NCBI GenBank assembly: GCA_038131165.1
Contig: JAYPOZ010000008.1
Span: 1 to 64,000, forward strand
Reading direction: 5' to 3'
Origin: UBA6544 sp038131165
GTDB lineage: Bacteria > Pseudomonadota > Alphaproteobacteria > UBA8366
Length of the DNA: 64,000 nucleotides
Under the pieces are notes generated by a model, which ran no database searches, had not been told where the DNA came from, and was given only the letters and a program-made list of their open reading frames with translations. Below are positions 35,313 through 43,879 of this stretch, one piece after another (the first letter of the stretch is position 1; the number at the start of each line of letters is the position of its first letter). Both the position numbers and the translations under genes were made by a program.

Positions 35313-36335
35313 ATGCAGTTCGGCATCATGATGCGGGGACAGTTTCCCCGCGAAGAGGCGGTCGCGGAGCGATTTCAGGAAATGCTCGAGCAGGCCCGCA
35401 TGGCGGAGCGGCTCGGCTATCATTCGATCACCAAGGGGGCGCATTACAGCACCTACCCGTTGCAGGACTTGCAACAGGTGCCGTTCTTGTGCCGGGTCGC
35501 CGCCGAAGCGCCGAGCCTGCGTCTCAATACGGGCGTCTTGCTGTTGCCGCTGCACAAGCCGTTGGACGTCGCGGAGCAGCTCGGCACGCTGGATATCATG
35601 ACCAACGGCAAGCTCATCTTCGGCTGCGGTGTCGGCTACCGGGATATCGAGTTCAAGGCGTTCGGGACCTCCAAGTCCGAGCGGGGCAAGCGCTTCGAGG
35701 AGAACCTGCTGGCGATCAAGCGCCTGTGGACGGAAGACAAGGTGACGATGAAGGGGACGCATTTCGAGTTGGACGAGGCCTCGTGTTCGGCGCGTCCGGT
35801 CCAGCAGCCGCACCCGCCGATCTGGATCGGCGCCGCCGCCGATGCGGCGATCGTCCGGGCGGCGAAGATGGGTACTTGCTGGTATGTCGGTCCCAACGAC
35901 CGCCTCGACGGGATTGCGTCGCAGCTGGAGACGTACAAGCGGGCGCTCGACGCGGCCGGCCGGGAGTTCCCGGAAGAGTTTCCCGTTCGCCGCGAGGTCT
36001 TCGTGGCGCCGACCCGCGAGGAGGCCTACGAACTGGCGCGCGAGCCGATCATGACGAAATACCGAGCCTATCATTCCTGGGGGCTCGGCCAGGCCCGCGT
36101 CGGTGCCGGCGAGGCGGACGAACTCGGTCAGCCTTTCGAGGAGTTGCTGAAGGATCGTTTCTTCATCGGCTCTCCCGACGACGTGGCGGAGCAGATTATT
36201 AAGTTCAACAAGCGCATCGGCATGAATCATATTGTCATGAGCATGCATTGGCCGGGTCTCGAAGTGACCCGTTCGATGGAGGCGATGCAATTGCTGGCGG
36301 AAGAGGTGTTTCCGCGGGTGCGCCAAGGCCTTTAG
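35313..36335 (+). CDS. LLM-class flavin-dependent oxidoreductase
   Basis: A 340-residue luciferase-like TIM-barrel protein: N-terminal MQFGIMMRGQFP, LNTGVLLLPLHKPLDVAEQLGTLD, the flavin-site stretch FGCGVGYRDIEFKAFG, and PPIWIGAAADAAIVRAA. Members use reduced FMN or F420 for monooxygenation or reduction of varied substrates. It starts a three-gene plus-strand run with the next ORF (24-base gap) and an SDR, suggesting a shared catabolic role. Confidence 0.9.
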   Translation: MQFGIMMRGQFPREEAVAERFQEMLEQARMAERLGYHSITKGAHYSTYPLQDLQQVPFLCRVAAEAPSLRLNTGVLLLPLHKPLDVAEQLGTLDIMTNGKLIFGCGVGYRDIEFKAFGTSKSERGKRFEENLLAIKRLWTEDKVTMKGTHFELDEASCSARPVQQPHPPIWIGAAADAAIVRAAKMGTCWYVGPNDRLDGIASQLETYKRALDAAGREFPEEFPVRREVFVAPTREEAYELAREPIMTKYRAYHSWGLGQARVGAGEADELGQPFEELLKDRFFIGSPDDVAEQIIKFNKRIGMNHIVMSMHWPGLEVTRSMEAMQLLAEEVFPRVRQGL

Positions 36336-36359
36336 ATCGAAACCCGGAAGGAGTAGACG

Positions 36360-36935
36360 ATGAGTGCAGATCCACATCGCGTCGTGTTGACGGGAGAGAA
36401 TCCCTTTATCCGCCTGAGCGGCTCGAAGGACGGACCGGTCTCCACCAATGCCAGCTTTTGGCGCATTCTGTTCTCCCCGGCGGGGCCGGGCCATGTGCTC
36501 TACATCAAGAGCGAGCTCACGGACAATCAATGGCGGATTTATTCGGACAACATCTCGATGACGCGGTGGCTGCAGAAGACCGTGCAGGGAATGCTGAACG
36601 AGGAGCTGGCGGACACCTCGATTTCCGTCATCGAATCGGAGTTTACCCGTTTCGGCGATTTCCGGGACGGCTGGACGGAACGGGTCGAGGCCTACGACGA
36701 CGAGCTTGAGCTGACGTGGTACGACGTCGGCGATCCGCTGTTGATTCATACCGAGCCTGGAGAACCGGCCGGCCGCGCCTACGGGGTCTGCACGGTCTTG
36801 GTGCCGGCGCTCGGTGCGCGCCTCACGCGGAACGGGGTCGAGGCGTCGGGGCAAGCCTGGCCGGTCGAACGCGAGGGCCGGCCCTTCAGTACCTGCGCGC
36901 TCGCTTTCTCGGAAAGCTGGACGGAAAAACGATAA
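36360..36935 (+). CDS. Conserved-looking hypothetical protein in a catabolic cluster
   Basis: A 191-residue protein I do not recognise. It lacks a signal peptide or TM segment. Visible features are SFWRILFSPAGPGHVLYIKSEL, an acidic EAYDDELELTWYDVGDP and a beta-rich C-terminal half, consistent with a soluble small-molecule-binding or enzyme-accessory fold. GGAGTAG precedes the start. It lies between the LLM flavoprotein and the SDR with short gaps, so it probably takes part in the same pathway. Confidence 0.75.
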   Translation: MSADPHRVVLTGENPFIRLSGSKDGPVSTNASFWRILFSPAGPGHVLYIKSELTDNQWRIYSDNISMTRWLQKTVQGMLNEELADTSISVIESEFTRFGDFRDGWTERVEAYDDELELTWYDVGDPLLIHTEPGEPAGRAYGVCTVLVPALGARLTRNGVEASGQAWPVEREGRPFSTCALAFSESWTEKR

Positions 36936-36966
36936 ATGGGCGCGAGCCCGGAAAGCGAGTCATGAT

Positions 36967-37752
36967 ATGCTAAAAGGCAAGGGCGCCCTGGTCACCGGAT
37001 CGTCGGGCAGCATCGGCACCGCCATCGCCAACGCGCTGGCGGAAGCGGGGGCCAACGTAATGCTCAACGGCTTTCGAAATCCGGAGGCCATCGAGGCGCA
37101 ACGCGACCGGATGATCGCGGATTACGGCACGAAGGTCGACTACCGGATCGCCGATCTGAACGATCCCGACGCGATCGAAAAACTCGTGGCCGACAGCGAA
37201 TCCTCGCTCGGTTCACTCGACATTGTCGTCAACAACGCCGGCGTTCGGCACACGGACAAGATCCAGGATTTCCCGAACGATGCCTGGGAGCGCGCCTTGC
37301 GGGTCTATCTGTCGGCCTGTTTCTATACGACGCGCCAGGCGGTGCCGAAGATGCTGGAGCGCAACTGGGGCCGGATCGTCAATATTTCCTCGATCTACGG
37401 CACCTTGGCGGTGCCGAACCGCATCGACTACGTCACCACCAAGGCGGCGCTCGACGGGATGAGCCGGGGTGTCGCGCTCGAGCTTGCGGAGACGGGGATC
37501 ACCTGCAATTCAGTGGCGCCCGGCTGGGTACTCGGGACCCACAGCCAGCGGGTGGTGCAGGCGCATATGGACAAGACCGGGCAGACCTTCGAGGAAGCGG
37601 AATACGACCTCATGGGCATCCGCCAGCCGACCCGCCGTTTCGTGCAGCCGGAACAGGTTGGGGCGCTCGTCGTGTTCCTGTGTTCCGATGCGGCGAGCGA
37701 GATCACCGGTGCCACGATGCCGATCGACGGCGCCTGGTCGGCGAAGTCCTGA
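36967..37752 (+). CDS. SDR-family dehydrogenase (3-hydroxybutyrate dehydrogenase-like)
   Basis: A 261-residue classical SDR: TGSSGSIGTAIANALAEAG, IVVNNAGVRH, the catalytic Ser in NISSIYG and YVTTK, then CNSVAPGWVLGTHSQ. The length and the C-terminal segment FLCSDAASEITGATMPIDGAW resemble D-3-hydroxybutyrate dehydrogenase and related acyl/hydroxy-acid dehydrogenases. Substrate specificity cannot be read reliably. The start ATG 36967 is 31 bases after the preceding gene; longer upstream reading frames lack coding character. Confidence 0.88.
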   Translation: MLKGKGALVTGSSGSIGTAIANALAEAGANVMLNGFRNPEAIEAQRDRMIADYGTKVDYRIADLNDPDAIEKLVADSESSLGSLDIVVNNAGVRHTDKIQDFPNDAWERALRVYLSACFYTTRQAVPKMLERNWGRIVNISSIYGTLAVPNRIDYVTTKAALDGMSRGVALELAETGITCNSVAPGWVLGTHSQRVVQAHMDKTGQTFEEAEYDLMGIRQPTRRFVQPEQVGALVVFLCSDAASEITGATMPIDGAWSAKS

Positions 37753-37794
37753 AGTCATGCGGCCGCCGGGTCGGCCGGGGGCCGCTGGGCGCGC

Positions 37795-39174
37795 TTACGA
37801 ATACTTGTCGATCAACGCCCGCGCCCGGGCGGCGGATTCTGCGGGGATCGTATGGCGCGGCGGGAAATCCCCGCCCGGTTTCGTCGCGTCGATGATCATT
37901 TTCGCGGTCAGGCCGTTATGATTCGAGGGATCGAGAATTGCACCCATGCAGTTCTTCAGGATATCCACGTCGGTGTCCGCCTGCATGCGGGTGCAGATCG
38001 CCCACATCACGTCCTGATCGCTGGTAATATCGACATCGCTGTCGACGACGACCGCCAGCTTTAAGCTAAGGTCCTCGCCGAGCGCGGTCGCCGCCGCATT
38101 CTTGGCCTGTCCCGGAGCGGGATTGTTCATGGCGATATAGACATGCATGCGGCAGGTCCCGGATTTGGGCATCGCGACACCGGTCACATTGGGATAATTT
38201 TGCCGCAGCACCTTCAGCAGGCGCGCCTCCATCGGCACCGCCAGCAGCCCGGTATGCTCGTCGGAAATGCCGGAAACGATGTCCTGATAGATCGCGTCGC
38301 TGCGGTGCAGGATCGCCGAGACTTCGATGACATGCTGTGTCGAGCGGGCCGAGGCGTAGCCGGTGAATTCGGCGAATGGTCCTTCCGCCACCTGTTCTCC
38401 CGGCAGGATATGGCCTTCGATGACGAACTCGGCATGCGCCGGCGCCTCGACGGGGACCGTCACGCCGTCGACCAGCTCCAGGGGCTGCCCCATGAATCCG
38501 CCGGCGACGGCGTATTCGTCGGCGTCGATCGAGCCTTTCCAGAGGCCGCTCCCGAACGCAAACCGCGGATGGCCGCCGATGACGATCGACACGGGAATGG
38601 GCTCATTCCGTTCCGCCGCGCGCTCGGCATAGTTCCACAGATGGCGGCGGCTGTGCAGGCTGGTGCCGAAACGCGTTTTGCCCATCACCTGGAGGCGGTG
38701 ATAGCTGGCGTTGCGCACGCCGGTATCCGGGTCCTTCGCCACCACGATACCGTTCGTCACATAGCGCCCCCCGTCTTCCGCGAAATGATTGAGGATCGGC
38801 AAATAGTCGAGATCGACGTCGCCACCAGTCATCACCACGTCCAGGATCGGGCCGGTATCGCGGATGACCGGCTCAATCGTCTCCTCGCCGAGCCCGGCCC
38901 AGGTTTCGATCAGCTTGTCCTCCGGGACACCGAGCGCCTGCGCGTAGCGGCGTCGATTCCCGAAGAGATTGGTGACGACGGGAAACGGCGAATCGCCGAC
39001 CTTGTCGAACCACAGCACCGGGGCGCGGCCGAGCCGCTCCAACTCCATCGCCAGCGCCGTCACATCGAAATCGAGCCCGACCGGCTCCGGGATACGCAGA
39101 ATGCTATCGGGGTCGGCCTCCTCCAATTCCGCGAGAAAGCTTCTAAGATCGAGCGGTCTCTCATTCGCACGCAT
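37795..39174 (-). CDS. UbiD-family prenylated-FMN decarboxylase
   Basis: The 459-residue protein has UbiD landmarks: N-terminal DLRSFLAELEE, the prFMN/metal region RNASYHRLQVMGKTRFG (conserved Arg), GGHPRFAFGSG and the acidic pair AEGPFAEFTGY (Glu...Glu of the E-R-E triad). UbiD enzymes reversibly decarboxylate aromatic or unsaturated acids and need the prenyltransferase UbiX, which is not in this window. The context with flavin enzyme, SDR, amidase and dioxygenase suggests degradation of an aromatic or acrylic-type compound rather than ubiquinone synthesis. Confidence 0.92.
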   Translation of the reverse strand: MRANERPLDLRSFLAELEEADPDSILRIPEPVGLDFDVTALAMELERLGRAPVLWFDKVGDSPFPVVTNLFGNRRRYAQALGVPEDKLIETWAGLGEETIEPVIRDTGPILDVVMTGGDVDLDYLPILNHFAEDGGRYVTNGIVVAKDPDTGVRNASYHRLQVMGKTRFGTSLHSRRHLWNYAERAAERNEPIPVSIVIGGHPRFAFGSGLWKGSIDADEYAVAGGFMGQPLELVDGVTVPVEAPAHAEFVIEGHILPGEQVAEGPFAEFTGYASARSTQHVIEVSAILHRSDAIYQDIVSGISDEHTGLLAVPMEARLLKVLRQNYPNVTGVAMPKSGTCRMHVYIAMNNPAPGQAKNAAATALGEDLSLKLAVVVDSDVDITSDQDVMWAICTRMQADTDVDILKNCMGAILDPSNHNGLTAKMIIDATKPGGDFPPRHTIPAESAARARALIDKYS

Positions 39175-39270
39175 GGAACATGCCCCCTAAATAATCTCGG
39201 CGATTCGAAATTTTCGCCGCACCCTATCCGGCGTCCCTCGATTCCCGGAAACTGTCTCCTTCGGCCCGTC

Positions 39271-40680
39271 TCAGTCTACGACGACCGGCTCGATCGTCTC
39301 CAAAATCCAGCGCGCGATGGCGGTCATCCGGGCATCGTCGCCCTGCTGGCCGATCACCTGGGCGCCGACCGGCAGGCCGCCGACGCCGAGCAGCGGCATC
39401 GTGACCGCCGGCGCGAACAGCATCGAGCTTGGATAATTGAAGATGGCATCCCCCGTAGGGCGCGGCGCCAGCGGCTTGCCGGGCTCGTCGCGCGGCATCA
39501 GAGGGGCGGGGCCCGGGCAGGATAGGCTGATCATCGCGTCGGCGAAGGGGCCGACGCGGGCATGCGCCATCTGCGCCCGGTCGCGGGCCAGCAGCGCGGC
39601 GCGGTAGTCGTCCGGCGTCATGGCTTCGGCCTTGGCGAGGGTGGCCTGGGTCCGGGCGCTGACGCCATCGGGGTTCTCGTTCACGAGATTGCGCTGCGCC
39701 CACCGGTTCTCCCAGCCCGTGATCGCGCTGCACACGGCGCCGGCCCCCTCGACCGCCGTTTCCAGAGTTTCGTAGGACGGGTTGTCGGACCGACGCAGAA
39801 TCTCGACGCCGGCGTCCGCCAGCCGGTCGAGCAGCGTCTCGAAAGCAGACTTGCTGGCCGCGTCGAGGATTTTCCAGCCGTCGCCTTCGAGCACGAGCAG
39901 ACGGTTGGGGCGTGCGGCCTTTGGCGTCGTCGCCGGGCCGACAAGGCCCGGATAGCCGCGGTCGCCGCCGGCCCGGTTGGCGATTTCGATCGCGATCTGC
40001 CACATGTCCTCGATGCATCCCGCATGCGGTCCATGGGTACTCATGCTGGTCGCCATGCGTTCGCCGCGGTTGATGCCGCCCTGGCTCGGTTTCAGGGCGA
40101 CATTGCCGCAGAAGGCGGCGGGGCGGATGATCGAGCCGCCGACCTGGCTGCCGATGGCGGCGGGCAGCATCCGCGCGGCGACGGCGGCGGCCGATCCCGA
40201 AGACGAGCCGCCCGGCGTGCGGGCCGGATCGAACGGGTTGGTCGTCGGGCCTGGATGCGAGCCGCCAAGCTCCGCGGTCACGGTCTTGGCGACGATGACG
40301 GCGCCAGCCTCGCGCAACGCCCAGACGGCGGCATTGTCGCGCTTCGGGAAATTCCCCGCATAGGCGGCGCAGCCCATTTGGGTCGGCATGTCCTTGGTCT
40401 CCAGGAGATCCTTGATGCCAATCGGCAGTCCGTCGATGGGAGAAAGCGGGCTACCGTCCTTCCAGCGCGCGGTGCTGGCATCGGCGGCGGCGCGCGCCCC
40501 CTCGGCATTCAGGGCCGGGAAGGCCTGGACGACGGGTTCCCGCTCCGCGATGGTCTCGAGGCAACGTTCCAGATAGTCGCGCGGCGTGTCCGAGCCATCT
40601 CGGAAAGCCGCTGTCGCATCGTGGAATGTGAGCGCCGAAAAGCTGCGCGGGTCGTATTTCGTTGGGGTGACGGCGTCCAT
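39271..40680 (-). CDS. Amidase-signature family enzyme
   Basis: The 469-residue protein has the amidase catalytic triad regions: GLPIGIKDLLETKDMPTQMG (Lys), PGGSSSGSAAAVAARM (cis-Ser) and IGSQVGGSIIRPAAFCG (nucleophile Ser). The common GGSSGGS is GGSSSGS here, a tolerated variation. Such enzymes hydrolyse carboxamides of very different kinds; Gat-complex membership is unlikely because no gatB/C genes are near. It is in a minus-strand run with UbiD and the TauD-like gene. Confidence 0.92.
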   Translation of the reverse strand: MDAVTPTKYDPRSFSALTFHDATAAFRDGSDTPRDYLERCLETIAEREPVVQAFPALNAEGARAAADASTARWKDGSPLSPIDGLPIGIKDLLETKDMPTQMGCAAYAGNFPKRDNAAVWALREAGAVIVAKTVTAELGGSHPGPTTNPFDPARTPGGSSSGSAAAVAARMLPAAIGSQVGGSIIRPAAFCGNVALKPSQGGINRGERMATSMSTHGPHAGCIEDMWQIAIEIANRAGGDRGYPGLVGPATTPKAARPNRLLVLEGDGWKILDAASKSAFETLLDRLADAGVEILRRSDNPSYETLETAVEGAGAVCSAITGWENRWAQRNLVNENPDGVSARTQATLAKAEAMTPDDYRAALLARDRAQMAHARVGPFADAMISLSCPGPAPLMPRDEPGKPLAPRPTGDAIFNYPSSMLFAPAVTMPLLGVGGLPVGAQVIGQQGDDARMTAIARWILETIEPVVVD

Positions 40681-40725
40681 GTTCTGCTCCTTGTTCTTCG
40701 GCCTCGTGCTCTCGGTCTTCGACGC

Positions 40726-41586
40726 TCAGGCCGGCGGCGTGCCGACGACCTGGACCCGCCGCATGTCGCGGCGGTATCCGTGGTAGTCGTTGACGGCGAT
40801 ATGGTTCACGCATCTGTTGTCCCAAAAGGTCACGGAACCCGGTGCCCAGCGGAAGCGGAAGGTGTATTCGGGACGGGCCGCGTGCCGGAAGAGATAGTCG
40901 AGCAGCGGCGCGCTCTCCGCCTCCGTCATCCCTTCCAGGCGCCGCGTATAGGAGATGTTCACGAACAGGGATTTCCGTCCGGATTCGGGATGGGTGCGCA
41001 CGATGGGATGGAGGCTTTCGGTCGGCCGCCAGGCGTCATCTTCGCGCACGCCCGTGGAGCGCCCTCTGCTGGCCTTCGATTGCGGCCCCGCAACCCGGGT
41101 ATCGTTGTGTACGGCGCGCAAGCCGCCCAGAAGCTCCTTCATGCCGTCCGAAAGGGCTTCGTAGGCCAGATATTGATTGGCGAACATTGTGTCGCCGCCT
41201 TGCGGCGGCGTCTCCAGCGCATACAGAATGCCGCCCATCGGCGGGGCCGCCAGGCATGTCGTATCGGCGTGCCAGTCCTCGCCCACGACCCGCGTCGCGT
41301 CGGGTTCCTTCACGATATGGACGACTTCCGGATGCGGGCCGGCCTTAATCAGGTTGGGGTGAACCAGCAGGTCCCCGAAGCGCCGCCCGAACCGCATTAG
41401 GGCCTCGTCGTCCAGCGACTGGTCGCGGAAGAAGATCACCAGGTTGTCGATCAGGGCCCGGCGGATTTCCGCGATGGCCTCATCCGGCAGGTCATGCGAC
41501 AGGTCGACGCCGGAGACAATTCCGCCACCGGCACCGGCGAGGCGTTCGACGTCGATATGGCGGTATCCCAGAGCGTTTCCGTCCAT
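40726..41586 (-). CDS. TauD/TfdA-family 2-oxoglutarate dioxygenase (copy 1)
   Basis: A 286-residue Fe(II)/2OG oxygenase with the metal motif EDWHADTTCLAAPPMGGILY (HxD), the distal His in NRCVNHIAVNDYHG and the 2OG-binding Arg in YRRDMRRVQ. Family members hydroxylate taurine, chlorophenoxyacids, alkyl sulfates or other carboxylates. A clearly related gene occurs at 56839-57693. The gene directly precedes the amidase gene in transcription order (45-base gap). Confidence 0.92.
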   Translation of the reverse strand: MDGNALGYRHIDVERLAGAGGGIVSGVDLSHDLPDEAIAEIRRALIDNLVIFFRDQSLDDEALMRFGRRFGDLLVHPNLIKAGPHPEVVHIVKEPDATRVVGEDWHADTTCLAAPPMGGILYALETPPQGGDTMFANQYLAYEALSDGMKELLGGLRAVHNDTRVAGPQSKASRGRSTGVREDDAWRPTESLHPIVRTHPESGRKSLFVNISYTRRLEGMTEAESAPLLDYLFRHAARPEYTFRFRWAPGSVTFWDNRCVNHIAVNDYHGYRRDMRRVQVVGTPPA

Positions 41587-41678
41587 GGTTTACATTCGGC
41601 GCAAGCCGTCCTCTGTAAAGTCACGATGTTTGCCTTGAAGGGACAGTAGGTTTCCCCGCATCGAATAGAAGATGGGGG

Positions 41679-42602
41679 TTACACATCTTCCCAAAATTGA
41701 ACCATGCGGCGACGCATTGCCCGGTCGGGGAGAGGCCCGGCGCCGGCGCCGAGATTGTCGATCATGTGCGCGGGATCGGCGGTCGCGGGGATGGCGCAGG
41801 TGACGGCAGGGTGCGACAGGATGAACTTGAGAAAGAACTGGCTCCAGTTGGCGCAATCGAATTCCGCCGCCCATTCCGGCAGGGTCTCGCCCTCGACGGA
41901 CTGGAACAGCCCGCCCCCTTCGTAAGGCCGGTTGGCGATCACGGCAATGCCGCGCTCGGCCGCGACGGGCAGCAGTCTCGTCTCGACCGCCCGCTCGCCG
42001 ATGGAATAGGCCATCTGCACAAAGTCGATGTCTTCGCTCTCCATGATCGCGACCAGATCGTCGATGGCGCCGCTGGTATAATGGGTGATGCCGATATAGC
42101 GGAAGATGCCGGCGGCCTTCCAAAGGTGCAGGGTCTCCAACTGGGTGCGCCAATCGACGAGGTTGTGGATTTGCATGAGGTCGACGGTGCCGGTCCGCAG
42201 GCGGCGCAGCGACTCTTCCATCTGCGCGATGCCCCGGTCGCGGCCCTCCGTCCATACCTTGGTCGCGAGGAAGGTTTGCTCGCGGGTCTCCGCCGCCGTC
42301 AGCAGGTCGCCGACGACGCCTTCCGCCCGCCCATACATCGGCGAGGCATCGACGACGCTGCCGCCCGCCCCGTACATCAATTGCAGGACTTCGCGCTGCG
42401 GGCCGCGGGCGGCGGTGTCTTCCGGCACGTCGAAGGCCTGCCAGGTGCCGAGGCCGACAATGGGGAGCAGCTCGCCGGTCTTGGGGATGGCGCGTCGTAT
42501 CATGGGAGGCATGGCAATGGAGGCTCCAGTCAAGACCAGCGCCGCGCTGCCGGCTGCCGCGAGTTGCATAAATTCCCGCCGGGTGACGTCTCGCACGCTC
42601 AT
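41679..42602 (-). CDS. Tat-exported aldo/keto reductase family protein
   Basis: About 307 residues. The start ATG 42602 gives a twin-arginine signal VTRREFMQLAAAGSAALVL; upstream in-frame codons look non-coding. The mature part is an AKR barrel: VGLGTWQAFDV, SMP-like DASPMYGRAEGVVGDLL (catalytic Asp, Tyr), FLATKVW (Lys) and QIHNLVDWRTQLETL (His). NADPH enzymes with Tat signals are unusual but known in this oxidoreductase subgroup. It follows the cyclase gene with a 10-base gap, on the same strand. Confidence 0.86.
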   Translation of the reverse strand: MSVRDVTRREFMQLAAAGSAALVLTGASIAMPPMIRRAIPKTGELLPIVGLGTWQAFDVPEDTAARGPQREVLQLMYGAGGSVVDASPMYGRAEGVVGDLLTAAETREQTFLATKVWTEGRDRGIAQMEESLRRLRTGTVDLMQIHNLVDWRTQLETLHLWKAAGIFRYIGITHYTSGAIDDLVAIMESEDIDFVQMAYSIGERAVETRLLPVAAERGIAVIANRPYEGGGLFQSVEGETLPEWAAEFDCANWSQFFLKFILSHPAVTCAIPATADPAHMIDNLGAGAGPLPDRAMRRRMVQFWEDV

Positions 42603-42612
42603 CGCCGCAACG

Positions 42613-43872
42613 TCAGCCGGCGGCCGTGATTCTTGCGACCTGTTCGTCGCGGGCGAAGATTTCGATCTCCTCGCCGACGCCGCGCAACGGATGCCGCCCG
42701 ACGGACCGCCAGCCATCCGGCGCGAGGTCGACGAAAGCCCGGCTCGCCAAGGCGTCGCGGCCGACCGTCTTGGTCAATGATTCGATTCGCGCCGCTTCGT
42801 TCGCGGCGGCGCCGATGACGCTGAACTCGACCCGCGCCGGGACGCCGATATTGCCGTAGAGGACCTCGCCCACATGCAGGCCGATGCCGAAGGAAATTTC
42901 CGGCTTGCCGTCTCGGGCGCGCCCGGCATTGGCGCCCTTGAGCCGTGCCGTCGCCTCTCGCAGAGCCGACGTCGCGGCGGCGGCGGCCTCCTCGGCGGTC
43001 ATTTCGCCCTCGCCGATCGGGAAAATGCCGAGCACGGCGTCGCCGATAAACCGCAAGACTTCGCCGCCGTTGGCGATGACCGCGCCGGCCGTGACCTCGA
43101 AATAGTCGTTCAGGGTGGCGAGGAACTGCGCCTTGGACATGGATTCGGCCAAGGGCGTCGAGCCCCGCAGGTCGCTGAACCAGATCACGGCATTGATTTC
43201 CTCGCCGTCGCCGAGCTTGATCTGTCCCTGCAGGACGCGCTTGCCCGCGCTGCGGCCGAGATAGGCATCGAGAACGTTCCGCGCTGTCTGTTCCTTGATG
43301 GTGACCTTGCAGGCGACGGCCAGGCGCTTCTGAATTCGCATCAGCGCCGCGATGTCCCGGTCGCTGAATCCCGAGGGCCGGTCCGTCAGCCAGGAGGCTA
43401 TCATCCCTTCTGTGTTCGAATATGCGGTTGGCGTTTCGGAAAATGCGGACGCATTGATTAGATAATCGGTCGCGCCTTCGTCCCGAAAGGTTTCCAGCAC
43501 CGAAAAATCGACCAGCGCGTCGTCTCCGGTAAGCCGGCGGCGCAAGAAGGGCGTGCCGGACTCGAGGACAACGGCAATCGGGCTTTTCTGGAAAGCTTCG
43601 GTGTTCAGCATCTCGCCGTGCAGGAAGCTTTCCGAAACCAGCCCTTCGCCCGGCTTCCAGACCAGGCTCGTTCCGGCGAAGAGCGGGTGCAGGGTGCTGA
43701 AGCCGATCGAGCCGCGCGAGATCGGAATCCCGGCGGCGCGAAGCCGATCGCAACAGCCGCCGAAAAGCGTCTCGATATCGGCGCCGGTGAGCGCGCGCGT
43801 GATCAGCCAGTCCGCGACCTGATCGATCAGCGTGTCGCCGTAACTCAAAGCTTGGTGGTCGAGTTCGCTCAT
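42613..43872 (-). CDS. Class III adenylate/guanylate cyclase domain protein
   Basis: The 419-residue protein has an N-terminal ~200-residue sensory-like region with no TM segment (ends DRDIAALMRIQKRLAVACKV) and a C-terminal cyclase domain: WFSDLRGSTPLAES (first metal Asp), EVLRFIGDAVLGIFP (second metal Asp), SFGIGLHVGEVLYGNIG and FSVIGAAANEAARIESL (Asn and Arg of the transition-state pair). The usual adenine-selecting Lys is Arg here and the usual Asp before TVIG is Glu. The ATG at 43872 is 7 bases after the upstream acyl-CoA ligase gene. Confidence 0.9.
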   Translation of the reverse strand: MSELDHQALSYGDTLIDQVADWLITRALTGADIETLFGGCCDRLRAAGIPISRGSIGFSTLHPLFAGTSLVWKPGEGLVSESFLHGEMLNTEAFQKSPIAVVLESGTPFLRRRLTGDDALVDFSVLETFRDEGATDYLINASAFSETPTAYSNTEGMIASWLTDRPSGFSDRDIAALMRIQKRLAVACKVTIKEQTARNVLDAYLGRSAGKRVLQGQIKLGDGEEINAVIWFSDLRGSTPLAESMSKAQFLATLNDYFEVTAGAVIANGGEVLRFIGDAVLGIFPIGEGEMTAEEAAAAATSALREATARLKGANAGRARDGKPEISFGIGLHVGEVLYGNIGVPARVEFSVIGAAANEAARIESLTKTVGRDALASRAFVDLAPDGWRSVGRHPLRGVGEEIEIFARDEQVARITAAG

Positions 43873-43879
43873 CCGAAGC

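Noticed and set aside
39562..41400. 612-codon plus-strand frame opposite the amidase and TauD genes
   Set aside because: Shadow of two recognised genes; no domain and no ribosome-binding site.
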